Part shown: positions 17,712 to 27,300 of the stretch, piece by piece
Layout of the letters: each line of letters starts with the position of its first letter
How positions within the stretch are numbered: position 1 is the stretch's first letter
Notes under the pieces: generated by a model
Told to the model about the DNA's origin: nothing
What the model saw: only the letters and a program-made list of their open reading frames with translations
Database searches by the model: none
From: Flammeovirgaceae bacterium
Lineage (GTDB): Bacteria > Bacteroidota > Bacteroidia > Cytophagales > Cyclobacteriaceae
Assembly: GCA_002691385.1 (NCBI GenBank)
Contig: NZHT01000028.1
Location: forward strand, 1 to 39,826
DNA: 39,826 bases
Direction: 5' to 3'
Position numbers and translations under genes: made by a program

Positions 17712-18125
17712 ATGGAAATGGAAGTAGCCTTAGGATTTAAGTCAGATGAAGAGTTTTTTACAATAAATAATACTCATAATCGTGTTGAGATTGATATGTA
17801 TGGGCCAGGAAAAAAACAAGCACAATCTCCTATGGAATTGTTATTGTCCGGTATCATTTCGTGTGCTGCGGTTGATATCGTCTCAATGATTAAAAAGAGG
17901 CGTAAGGTACTAAATGATTTGTCTGGGAAAGCAAGTGGTCAACGTAGGAAGCTGGCTCCAAGATCCTTCACTGAGATACACATTCATTATGAAATTAATT
18001 CACCTGACCTTACGGATCAAGAGGCCGAAAAAATAATATCATTGGCTGTAGACAAATATTGTTCCGTCGCCTCATCGATAAGCAAGGATATTCATTTATC
18101 ACATGGGTTTGAAATCAAGCGATAG
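17712..18125 (+). CDS. OsmC-family protein (thiol-dependent peroxidase fold)
   Basis: Protein of 137 residues, usual for the OsmC/Ohr/YhfA group. The two conserved cysteines are Cys51 in SGIISCAAVDIVSMIKKRR and Cys117 in DKYCSVASSIS; in studied members they reduce organic hydroperoxides. The spacing and KYCSVASS favour the YhfA/OsmC-like branch over Ohr, so real peroxidase activity is uncertain. Given KatG/OxyR in the same window it may be part of oxidant defence, but the gene is 14 kb away and has its own promoter. It converges on the cystathionine enzyme gene with a 7-bp gap. Confidence 0.9.
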   Translation: MEMEVALGFKSDEEFFTINNTHNRVEIDMYGPGKKQAQSPMELLLSGIISCAAVDIVSMIKKRRKVLNDLSGKASGQRRKLAPRSFTEIHIHYEINSPDLTDQEAEKIISLAVDKYCSVASSISKDIHLSHGFEIKR

Positions 18126-18132
18126 ACCTTAT

Positions 18133-19275
18133 CTAGAATTCGATTGCTTGTCTCAAGTCTTCGATCAAATCATCAACATCTTCAATGCCCACGCTCAATC
18201 GAATGAGTGAGTCGGTCAGTCCAGATTTCAATCTTTCTTCTTTTGGGATAGAGGCATGAGTCATGCTGGCAGGATGCCCAATCAGGGATTCCACGCCACC
18301 TAAAGATTCTGCAAGGCTGAATAATTTGAGCTTTCCCATTAATTTGAAAGCAAAATTAATGTGATCTTTTTTAAGGGTAAATGAGATCATTCCTCCAAAT
18401 TGAAGCATCTGTTTCGTGGCAAGTTGATGATTGGGATGCTCTTTAAATCCAGGCCAAAATACTTGGTTAACTGAGGGATGATCTTTTAGAAAAAGGGCTA
18501 TTTTTTTTCCATTTTCACAATGTCTATCCATTCTTATATGTAAAGTTTTGATCCCTCTCAGGACCAAGAAGCAATCATTTGGGCTTGGAATAGCACCGAC
18601 TGAATTTTGAATATATCCAATTTTATCATCTAAGGCGTCATCATCGGTGATGACCGCACCCATAACCACATCGGAATGGCCAGAGATATATTTAGTTACT
18701 GAGTGGACAACAATATCGGCACCTAAATTAATAGGATTTTGTAAATAAGGCGTGGCAAAAGTGTTGTCTACACAAACCCAGCTATGGTAGGTCTTAGCGA
18801 TGCTTACCATAGCGGTGATGTCAACAATACGCATCATTGGATTCGTTGGAGATTCGATCCAAATCATTTTGGTCTTTTGATTAAAGGCTTGCTTTACTGC
18901 TTTTAAGTCTTGCAGATCAACGAATTTAAAAATGATACCATAGTTTTGATATATAGACTTGAAAAGCCGATAGGTTCCTCCATAAAGATCATGCGTACAA
19001 ATGACTTCATCTCCAGGAGCCAATAATTTAATGACGGCATCTGTGGCACCCATACCTGATGAAAAACAACGTCCAAACTTTGCATTCTCTAAGGCAGCTA
19101 AATTTTTTTCTAATATTGCTCTTGTGGGATTCTGAGTACGTGCATATTCGAATCCTTTGTGTTTTCCTGGAGCCTCTTGAACGTAAGTAGAGGTTTGGAA
19201 AATGGGTGTCATAATGGCACCTGTTGTAGGATCTGGGACAATGCCCGCGTGCAAGACTTTGGTTCCAAATTTCAT
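18133..19275 (-). CDS. Cystathionine gamma-synthase / gamma-lyase (MetB/CTH family)
   Basis: PLP enzyme of 380 residues in the Cys/Met metabolism family. The cofactor lysine is Lys195 in HSVTKYISGHSD; the phosphate-binding loop is SSGMGATDAV (72-81), and FEYARTQNPTR (42-52) supplies the active-site Tyr and Arg. Sequence alone does not separate gamma-synthase (cystathionine formation) from gamma-lyase (cystathionine to cysteine). A cystathionine beta-synthase gene 3.7 kb away favours the lyase role in reverse transsulfuration. It is last in the M24/M20/LOG operon, 50 bp after the LOG gene. Confidence 0.92.
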   Translation of the reverse strand: MKFGTKVLHAGIVPDPTTGAIMTPIFQTSTYVQEAPGKHKGFEYARTQNPTRAILEKNLAALENAKFGRCFSSGMGATDAVIKLLAPGDEVICTHDLYGGTYRLFKSIYQNYGIIFKFVDLQDLKAVKQAFNQKTKMIWIESPTNPMMRIVDITAMVSIAKTYHSWVCVDNTFATPYLQNPINLGADIVVHSVTKYISGHSDVVMGAVITDDDALDDKIGYIQNSVGAIPSPNDCFLVLRGIKTLHIRMDRHCENGKKIALFLKDHPSVNQVFWPGFKEHPNHQLATKQMLQFGGMISFTLKKDHINFAFKLMGKLKLFSLAESLGGVESLIGHPASMTHASIPKEERLKSGLTDSLIRLSVGIEDVDDLIEDLRQAIEF

Positions 19276-19325
19276 TTTTTATTTTTCTGTTATATTATTA
19301 CAATGATAATACAACGATTAATGAA

Positions 19326-19871
19326 TCAATTATTTATTGACATTTTAGCCAATAAATAATTGATATTTGATTCAATAATGATCAAATTCCTACTTTTAGT
19401 ATCTAAAAATCCTTGAGTGACCATTTGGTCCAAGTAAGTGATGAAAGCATCGTAATAACCAGAAACATTCAAAATTCCGCATGGCTTTTGATGATAATCT
19501 AATTGCAGCAAAGTGATTATTTCTGTTATTTCTTCGAGTGTCCCAATGCCTCCAGGCAAGGCTATGAATGCATCCGATAATTGAGCCATCAAAGCTTTTC
19601 TTTCATGCATGGTCTTTACAATGTGCAGTTGTGTTAAGCCTTGGTGAGCAATCTCTAATGCATGTAGTTTTTCGGTTATGACCCCTGTTACTTGACCATT
19701 TAATGAAAGTACTTCATCCGCAATGACTCCCATTAGGCCTATGGATCCCCCACCATAAACGAGGTCAAATTTTTGGGTGACTAGTTTACGTCCAACTTCT
19801 TTAGCGGAGGCTTGAAAAATGGGATTAAAACCCATAGATGAACCACAAAAAACAGCAATCTGCTTATTCAT
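19326..19871 (-). CDS. LOG-family nucleoside 5'-monophosphate phosphoribohydrolase
   Basis: Protein of 181 residues of the LOG (TIGR00730) family, often misnamed lysine decarboxylase. The nucleotide-binding signature PGGIGTLEEITE (106-117), the active-site Arg-Lys in MHERKA (88-93) and the Rossmann motif VYGGGSIGLMG (38-48) are present. Members release the base from cytokinin riboside or other nucleoside monophosphates; the bacterial role is often purine salvage. Its start overlaps the end of the M20 peptidase gene by 8 nt, so they are co-translated. Confidence 0.92.
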   Translation of the reverse strand: MNKQIAVFCGSSMGFNPIFQASAKEVGRKLVTQKFDLVYGGGSIGLMGVIADEVLSLNGQVTGVITEKLHALEIAHQGLTQLHIVKTMHERKALMAQLSDAFIALPGGIGTLEEITEIITLLQLDYHQKPCGILNVSGYYDAFITYLDQMVTQGFLDTKSRNLIIIESNINYLLAKMSINN

Positions 19872-21153
19872 TGATTAGTCTGTAGATCAGCACAGCCGTA
19901 CGCTGGGTAAGTATCTCAAAGGTTAATAAGTTAATGGTTTCCTTGGGAGTGTGTGCCCAAGTACCCATAGCACCCAACCCATCTATACAGGCCACATATT
20001 GTGCAACAAAAGAGACATCTGCAGCGCCACGCTTAGAAGGATCCCAGGCTTCTACGGGTCCATGACCCATAGCTACACTGACATCGCTGAATTTTTTTAG
20101 AAGGTCTTTATTTTTTTGAGTAGGAGGCATGGCAGGATAGCTATCAAAGAATGTTATTTCTGCTGAAGTTTCCGGTAGATTATTTGATACAATTTCTATC
20201 ATTTTTTCACGTGTTTGTTCTTTTTGTTTCTCTGAAATGAATCTAAGGTCTCCGTCAATGATCACCGATTGTGCCACTACATTAGTTTTTCCAAAGGCAT
20301 TTCCAGTATTGCTAGGTTCATCATAATTAACTTCAGTCCCTCCAAGAATGATCCCGGGGTTAAATGTTAGATAAGTTTCACCTTTTAAGGTTTCATAGAA
20401 ATCATTTAATATTCTACCTGATTCAAAAACGGCACCCGCACCGACACCCTTCATAAATATACCAGCGGAATGGGTTCTTTTTCCTTTAATTTCAATTTTC
20501 CAACCTGAAGAACCTCTTCGTGCCAGGGTAACATTATTAAACCCTGTTGAGTTTTCAAATCCCAGCGCGATGTCACTTCGTTTGCCTGCTTCGATCAAAT
20601 CTTTTCTACTTATAGAAATGGGTTTACCTGTCAATTCTTCATCTCCGGTAAGGGCAACAATAATTTGAGCATCTGTCAATTCCCCTGCATCATGAAGTGC
20701 TTTCAAGGCGTAAAGTAGGATAACATTACCTCCTTTCATGTCGTTGGTACCTGGACCTTTAGCCATACTATCGGATAGACGTTCCATTTTTTGAAAAGGG
20801 CTATTTTTAGGAAATACGGTATCTAAATGACCAATTAATAATATTCTTTTTCCTTTGCTTCCTTTGGTTTCAGCAAACAAATGCCCTGCGCGATTTAGAT
20901 TGGACATATCAATCCACTTGGTATCCATCTCTATTTGATCAAATTGATCTTTAAAAAGCATTCCGACTTCTTTGACTCCTTCAAGATTCATAGTTCCACT
21001 ATTGATATTTACAGCTTTTTCAAGCAGCTGGATGGCCATATCATTATTTTTTTGAACAATTGAAATTATTTCTTTTTCTTTTTTTGACAGCTCTTGCGCT
21101 GGGGTTTCTAAAAATTGAAATATTAGAAAGCAAATGATAGTGATTCGAAGCAT
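19864..21153 (-). CDS. Exported M20-family metallopeptidase (carboxypeptidase G2-like)
   Basis: Protein of 429 residues with a signal peptide (about 1-20, ending ETPAQ), so it acts in the periplasm or outside. Di-zinc site: His109 and Asp111 in LIGHLDTVFP, Asp138 in GTNDMKGGN, Glu173 next to catalytic Glu172 in TGDEELTG, Glu200 in LGFEN, and His401 in WAHTPKE. The dimerisation domain lies between about 205 and 320. The pattern fits glutamate carboxypeptidase-type enzymes that trim C-terminal residues. It is second in a four-gene operon, 24 bp after the M24 peptidase gene, so the two together could digest exported peptides. Confidence 0.92.
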   Translation of the reverse strand: MLRITIICFLIFQFLETPAQELSKKEKEIISIVQKNNDMAIQLLEKAVNINSGTMNLEGVKEVGMLFKDQFDQIEMDTKWIDMSNLNRAGHLFAETKGSKGKRILLIGHLDTVFPKNSPFQKMERLSDSMAKGPGTNDMKGGNVILLYALKALHDAGELTDAQIIVALTGDEELTGKPISISRKDLIEAGKRSDIALGFENSTGFNNVTLARRGSSGWKIEIKGKRTHSAGIFMKGVGAGAVFESGRILNDFYETLKGETYLTFNPGIILGGTEVNYDEPSNTGNAFGKTNVVAQSVIIDGDLRFISEKQKEQTREKMIEIVSNNLPETSAEITFFDSYPAMPPTQKNKDLLKKFSDVSVAMGHGPVEAWDPSKRGAADVSFVAQYVACIDGLGAMGTWAHTPKETINLLTFEILTQRTAVLIYRLINE

Positions 21154-21177
21154 ACTTATTTAATTTTAGCTAGAAGA

Positions 21178-22530
21178 TTAGTTGTTAGGTGTAAGTGTTC
21201 TAGGAATGGTCATTAGTTCTGTTTGTCTACCGTCAATGTAATGCACACTATCTCCGTTAAAATAGGCATCTTCTTCCAGCATAATCCTTATTTCTTTGTT
21301 CCATTCTTTTATGAAGGTGGCATTGTTGAGTTCTATTGAGTAGGCTGTGTGTGGATAAAGCGGATAATCTCCTGCAATAGGTACTCCATCTTGCTGATCC
21401 CACATCCCTATTGTGGGGCCTGCGGCATGCCCATGATAACCTATGGGATGAGTGTAAATAGTAGGTTTCAATCCCATATCTATAGCTTGAGTGAGGGATT
21501 GATGTAAAATTTCATTTCCAGTTTTTCCAGTTTTAAAGTTATTTAAAAAAATATCTTGGACCTTATTTCCTTGAGAAAATGCGTTGATCAAGAATTCAGG
21601 AGGCTTTGTTTCCCCTGATTTAAGGACGTAGGCATGTTGCTGCGTATCTGTATTAAGTCTTAAATAAGTAATTCCAAAATCAACATGGAGCAAATCGCCC
21701 GGCAAAATGATTTCATCTTCAGGTCGAACAGAAAAAGATCTTAGGTGCTCGAATGAGTCCTCATCTTTTCTTTGAATAGAGACCGAGGGATGAAACCAAG
21801 TGGTAAAACCCGCGGATCTTATTTTGTCCCGGTACCACCAAACTAAATCATCTGTAGTAGTGATGCCTGGTTGAATTACTTTTTCCGAAAAACCTTCTGC
21901 AATAATTTGATGAGCCATCCTCACTATGCTAGGATATACAATCATTTCACTTTCCGTTCTTGTTTCAAGCCACCCAATGCCTAATGATTCAGCACTGGTC
22001 AATCTTTTAATAAATTTGTCTTCCAAGTTAGAGATTAGCATTTCATAATGGGAGGCACTTAAACCATCTACATGACCAAAGGTGACCGACTTATTGATCC
22101 CAATTTTTTTTGGATTTTTTTCTTTGATTAAAGCAGCCAGAGCCTTCCACTGGTTAGGCTGAGTTTCCTTGTCCCAAACTTTTTGAAAGAGGTCTCCAAC
22201 GGCATACCTGGACATGGCCATAGTTTCTAATGGCTTTTTGTCGCCAGGGTTATAGATAACTAAAATGGTTGTGCGCCTGGCAGATTGCCATGTAGACGGA
22301 AGCATAGTTCTCAAGATGGGATCTTCATTGTATTCACGTGCGATGATCAACCACATATCAATGTTCGTTCTTTCCATTAAACCCGGTAGTACTGTGGTCA
22401 TACGTTCTTGAAGCCAGCGATCCACAATTACTCCTCTTTCTTTCATATTCAGTGTTTTGGGCAAGTAACTGTTTTGGGCTTGTGATGAGAAAAAAAGTAC
22501 GATAATCAGGTTAAAAAATAATGCTCTCAT
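21178..22530 (-). CDS. Exported M24-family aminopeptidase (Xaa-Pro type)
   Basis: Protein of 450 residues. A signal peptide (MRALFFNLIIVLFFSSQAQ) indicates export. The N-terminal creatinase-like domain spans about 25-200 and the pita-bread domain about 205-450. Metal ligands: Asp284 in LLHVDFGI, Asp295 in NTDTQ, a His in GYHGHAAGP, Glu400 in YSIELN and Glu420 in MLEEDAYF. The family removes N-terminal residues before proline or acts on related amides; substrate choice is inferred. I chose ATG 22530 rather than TTG 22542, because the signal peptide then begins properly. First gene of the operon with M20, LOG and the cystathionine enzyme. Confidence 0.9.
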   Translation of the reverse strand: MRALFFNLIIVLFFSSQAQNSYLPKTLNMKERGVIVDRWLQERMTTVLPGLMERTNIDMWLIIAREYNEDPILRTMLPSTWQSARRTTILVIYNPGDKKPLETMAMSRYAVGDLFQKVWDKETQPNQWKALAALIKEKNPKKIGINKSVTFGHVDGLSASHYEMLISNLEDKFIKRLTSAESLGIGWLETRTESEMIVYPSIVRMAHQIIAEGFSEKVIQPGITTTDDLVWWYRDKIRSAGFTTWFHPSVSIQRKDEDSFEHLRSFSVRPEDEIILPGDLLHVDFGITYLRLNTDTQQHAYVLKSGETKPPEFLINAFSQGNKVQDIFLNNFKTGKTGNEILHQSLTQAIDMGLKPTIYTHPIGYHGHAAGPTIGMWDQQDGVPIAGDYPLYPHTAYSIELNNATFIKEWNKEIRIMLEEDAYFNGDSVHYIDGRQTELMTIPRTLTPNN

Positions 22531-22947
22531 ATTTTTAGACAAGTTTAAGACTTTGTTAAGATGGCTTATTTAATTTTATGACAAACAAATAATAATTCTA
22601 AAATAGAATTTGAGCTAAGATAAGGAATGAGCCTGATTTTTTTATTTTTTGAGCCATCTTTTCAAAAGCCAAAATATTTAATAGATTATTTTAATATTGC
22701 ATCTTTTTTGGATTTTGTCTTTAGAAATAAATATAGCCCAGTGTTCTTCAAAATTTGACCATATAAGTTCACTAATATGTTTTGGGTGATCAACTTCATG
22801 AATATATTTATTTTATGTTTGGGTAGAGATATTGGGGATTTTTTTTAACAAGAACATTAAAATAAGAGTTATTTGAAGAAGTAGATTTGATGTTGCTTTT
22901 TAGATAAATTAATTGGCTAATTTTACAGTTTTTGAATTAGATAAAAT
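22531..22947. other. Divergent intergenic region between the M24 operon and cbs
   Basis: These 417 bp must hold promoters for both directions. No perfect TAnnTTTG with good spacing was found for either gene. One plus-strand frame of 43 codons (22627-22758) starts with ATG but is phenylalanine-rich and family-less, as random AT-rich DNA would give. Nothing else stands out. Confidence 0.5.
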
Positions 22948-24321
22948 ATGAAATATTACAACAATATCGTGGATACCATTGGTAATACGCCACTGGTAAA
23001 GTTAAATCACCTGTCAAAAGGCATTAAAGGTACGATCCTTGTAAAAGTTGAGTATTTTAATCCAGGAAATTCAATAAAGGACAGGATTGCCATAAAAATG
23101 ATTGAAAATGCTGAACAAGAGGGTCTTTTGAGGCCAGGAGGCACTATTATTGAAGGAACTTCAGGTAATACGGGTATGGGTTTGGCGCTTGTGGCCCAAT
23201 CAAAAGGATATAAATGTATTTTTACTTTAGCAGATAAGCAATCACAAGAAAAAATAGATGTTTTGAGAGCCGTGGGAGCAGAGGTTATTGTTTGTCCCAC
23301 CAATGTTGAGCCTTCAGATCCCCGCTCTTACTATTCGATTGCTAAAAAATTAAATAAAGAGATTCCGAATTCGTTCTATCCAAATCAATATGATAACCCT
23401 GGAAACTGGATGGCTCATTATCAAACTACTGCTCCAGAAATTTGGTTGGATACTAAGGGTAAGGTTACGGTCTATGCTGCAGGTATGGGTACCGGTGGTA
23501 CTATTAGTGGAACCTCAAAGTATTTGAAAGAACAAAATCCATCTATAATCACCTTAGGTATCGATTCATATGGATCTGTATTTAAAAAATTTAAAGAAAC
23601 AGGAACGTTTGATGAAAGTGAGGTTTACCCATATTTAACTGAGGGTATAGGTGAAGACATCTTACCTGAGAATGTTGATTTTAGTAGTGTTGATCACATC
23701 GTTAAAGTCACCGATAAAGATGCAGCCATTATGACTAGAAGATTAGCAAGGGAAGAAGGATTGTTTGTGGGTTGGTCGTGTGGTTCTGCAGTATTCGGAG
23801 CTATTGAATGGGCGAAAAGTAATCTCAAAAAAAGTGATGTCATGGTAATCATTTTACCTGATCATGGTACACGGTATTTAGGTAAAATATACAATGATAA
23901 TTGGATGAAAGATCATGGATTCATTGAGTCCGGAAAGTTTGCCTCCGCCAAGGATATTATAAATAATAGGGAATATCCAGCAGTGCTATCTACGATTGAA
24001 AAAAATATCACCATTGGAGAAGCAATTGTATTGATGAATGAGAAAGGAATAGATCAAATTCCGGTGACCGAAAATGGTAGCTTTGTAGGTAGCTTGAGTG
24101 ACTCAAAAGTCCTGAAACAATTGATTGAAAATCCAGAAATTAAGAGCAAAGCAGTAGCAGAAGTGATGGATCCCTCTTTTCAGTTTGTATCTATGAATAA
24201 TACCTTGGATGTGTTATCATCATTAATCACAAAAGAAAATAAGGCATTACTGATCAGAGATGAATTACAAAAGGTTCATATCATTACTCAAAGTGATTTG
24301 TTAATGGCCATGAGCCATTAA
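22948..24321 (+). CDS. cbs: Cystathionine beta-synthase with C-terminal CBS-domain pair
   Basis: PLP enzyme of 457 residues that joins serine and homocysteine to cystathionine. The catalytic half (about 1-320) has NPGNSIKDRIA with cofactor Lys44, EGTSGNTGMGLALVA (substrate loop), and GMGTGGTISGTSKYL (phosphate loop). YSIAKKLNKEIPNSFYPNQY and NPGNWMAHY fit cystathionine beta-synthase better than O-acetylserine sulfhydrylase. Residues about 335-457 form two CBS motifs (for example GEAIVLMNEKGIDQIPVTEN), which bind adenosyl ligands in regulated members. Together with the MetB-family enzyme it would make reverse transsulfuration. The CotH-family gene follows 29 bp later on the same strand. Confidence 0.93.
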   Translation: MKYYNNIVDTIGNTPLVKLNHLSKGIKGTILVKVEYFNPGNSIKDRIAIKMIENAEQEGLLRPGGTIIEGTSGNTGMGLALVAQSKGYKCIFTLADKQSQEKIDVLRAVGAEVIVCPTNVEPSDPRSYYSIAKKLNKEIPNSFYPNQYDNPGNWMAHYQTTAPEIWLDTKGKVTVYAAGMGTGGTISGTSKYLKEQNPSIITLGIDSYGSVFKKFKETGTFDESEVYPYLTEGIGEDILPENVDFSSVDHIVKVTDKDAAIMTRRLAREEGLFVGWSCGSAVFGAIEWAKSNLKKSDVMVIILPDHGTRYLGKIYNDNWMKDHGFIESGKFASAKDIINNREYPAVLSTIEKNITIGEAIVLMNEKGIDQIPVTENGSFVGSLSDSKVLKQLIENPEIKSKAVAEVMDPSFQFVSMNNTLDVLSSLITKENKALLIRDELQKVHIITQSDLLMAMSH

Positions 24322-24350
24322 GCTTCTAAAAGTGCTTAAATAAAGTAATT

Positions 24351-27300
24351 ATGTTCAGGATTTTTTCATTTATTTTTTTATTTATGTCTCTGCCTTTTTT
24401 GTCTGCTTCACAATTGAGAATAAATGAATTTATGGCTTCTAACTTGAGTGGAATAGAAGATCCTGAGTTAGGCCAAACCAGTGATTGGATTGAGCTTTAC
24501 AATTCGGGTACAACCCCCCTTAATTTGTCTGGTTATTATCTCACAGATAATTTAAACCAACCGGATAAATGGCTATTACCGGTGGGAACTATGATTGAAG
24601 CAGAGGGCTATTTGTTATTTTGGGCAGATGGAGAAGCCGTGGCTGATCACACCAATTTCAAACTTTCTGCGGGTGGCGAATCGATAGGGATCTACACACC
24701 GGAACTAATTGTAATTGATTCTATTACCTACCCGAAACAGAGATCAGATATTTCCTATGGTAGGCATTACGAAGAATGGGTATTCTTTGAAAGTCCGACT
24801 CCTGGAGCCCAAAATGAAACGATCTTTTATTCAGATTATGTGATGAGCGTACCCTCTTTTTCAAAGCTAGGAGGTCTTATGCGGGGCCCCCAAATGATCG
24901 AACTAAGTACGGATTTTGGAGGTGATATTCGGTATACTCTGGATGGTTCATGGCCTGGTGAGAGTTCATTCCTTTATGAATCTCCGATTATTTTTCAAGA
25001 AAATACAATTATTAGGGCGGCTATTTTTAAGTCTAATCAGCTTCCAGGGCCTGTACAAACACATTCTTATTTCGTAGATCCTGAATTTTATAAAAATGAG
25101 TTGCCCATCATCTCAATAACAGGAGATCCAGATGACTTTTGGGATGAAGAAAAGGGAATTTATGTACAAGACTTTAAGCCTGAATGGGAAATCCCTATCA
25201 ATATTGAGTTTTTTGAAAATTTTGGAGAAGATCGTGCTTCTTTTAATGAATTGGCTGGAACTAAAATTAACGGATTGATGTCCTGGCAGCTGCCTCAAAG
25301 AATGTTGGGTATTTATTTTAAAAAGAAATATGGTAACAACAGTTTAGATTATCAACTCTTTGCTGACCGTTCACGTGATGTATTTGAAAATTTTGCATTA
25401 CGAGCGAGTGGGAGTGACTGGACCCAAGCATTTTTACGTGATCCTTTGAGCGCTCGCATATCTGAGGGCAATATGAAGCTTGCAAATAGTGGTTATCGTC
25501 CTGTTATCCTTACCATTAATGGAGAATATATGGGTATTCATAACATTAGATCTAAAATTAATAGTTCATTCATTTCACAAAAAATTGATCTTTCGAATGA
25601 TGAGTTTGATATGGTTGAGCATGGAGACTATGCTGAAGTGGGTGATTTAAATGCTTATAATCATTTGCTCGAGATTTTGAGTGAAGACCTTTCTGATGAA
25701 TCTAATTTTGATAAAGTCGAAGACCTTATCAATATTGAAAACTATACCGATTATGTCATTATGCAAATGTTCTTGGTAAACATATCTTTTAATCATAATG
25801 TGATGGCATGGAAACCTAAATTAAATGGGAAGTGGGAGTGGATTATGGCAGATTTTGATCGTGGTTTTCTAAATCAACATTATCGTATTGAATGGTTTAT
25901 TGGAGAAAATAATCTACTCATAGACCGCATGCTTACAAATGATGGATTTAAAGCTTTTTTTTTTAAAAGGTTTGCGGATCATTTGTATACCACATTCAAT
26001 CCTAATAGGGTGGATAAAATTGTGGCTGATTACAAGATGGCCATAGATGCAGAAATGCCCAGACATATCGAAAGGTGGAAGAATACGCGTTCTGATTATT
26101 ATGGGGAAGCCTTGTCTTCCTATGAGACATGGGTCAAAGAGGTTGAGGATTTGAACAAATTTGTAATTGAGAGAAGAGAAAACGTTTGGGAAGATTTTGA
26201 GAATTATGGATTTAATGCCCGTATTGAATTAGGTATTGGAGTGTATCCAGAAGATGCCGGACAAGTCACTCTAAACGGTATGCCTGTAGAAACTAATGAA
26301 GCCCTATCTAGATATCTCGAAAATGTTGTTTTTAATTTAGAGGCCACTCCTCAATTGGGGTTTGATTTTTTGGGATGGTCTAATACTCCGGGAGGAGCTA
26401 TCATTGATTCCAATCCTAATATTGAGGTCATTGCTGAAGAAAGCATCAATTATTATGCAGTGTTTGAGACCAATGATATTTGTTTGGTTCCTTCATTAAT
26501 AGAGGATATCCAAGTACTCAATAAAGAATGTAGTCCTTACTATATGAATAGGGACGTATGGGTGAAGGAGGATGCGGTCTTAGTAATTGAACCAGGTGTT
26601 GAGATACTCATCGCAGAAGGGACTAATCTCATCGTCAATGGAGCTATCATTGCCGAAGGTAATTTGGAGCAAGAGATTATCTTTAGGGGTTTAGAATATC
26701 AAGAGGCTTGGGGGGCCATTAATTTACTGAATACCTCGGACACCTCTATTTTTAATTTTGTGACAATTAAAGATGCTTCTGTAGGAGTGATCCCCACCCG
26801 AGATAAGGGCGCCTTGTCTTTGTTCAAAGCCAACGTTAAGCTGAATTACTTAAATATTACCGAGGTTCATAACAACCCTATTTTCGCGCAGTATTCATGG
26901 GTCTCGATGCACAATAGTATTTTACAATCTGAAATTACTGGTGATTTAATTAATGTTAAGTACGGAAATGCTTTTATTCAAAATACGACATTTGTAGGAA
27001 ATCGAAAACCTGATACGGATGGCATTGACTTCGATGAAATTTATGATGGAGTGATTAAGAATTGTGAGTTTTATGATTTTATGGGATTCAATAGTGACGG
27101 GATTGATATTGGAGAAGGCTGTGAAAACATAGAAATTGACAGCGTAATTATTTATAACATTACTGATAAAGGTATTTCTGTTGGTCAAACGTCTAGTGTG
27201 AACATAAATAATGCACTGATCTTTAATACGGGAATAGGAGTTGCGGTCAAGGATTCTAGTTGGGCGAGTGTTAAAAACAGTACCTTTTATAACAATCGTC

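Noticed and set aside
22627-22758. Plus-strand ATG frame of 43 codons upstream of cbs
   Set aside because: Phenylalanine-rich, no recognisable pattern, and expected by chance from T-rich sequence.
24318-24339. TTAAGC/GCTTAA inverted repeat between cbs and the CotH-family gene
   Set aside because: Only 6-bp AT-rich arms around a 10-nt loop with no T-run, so not convincing as a terminator.
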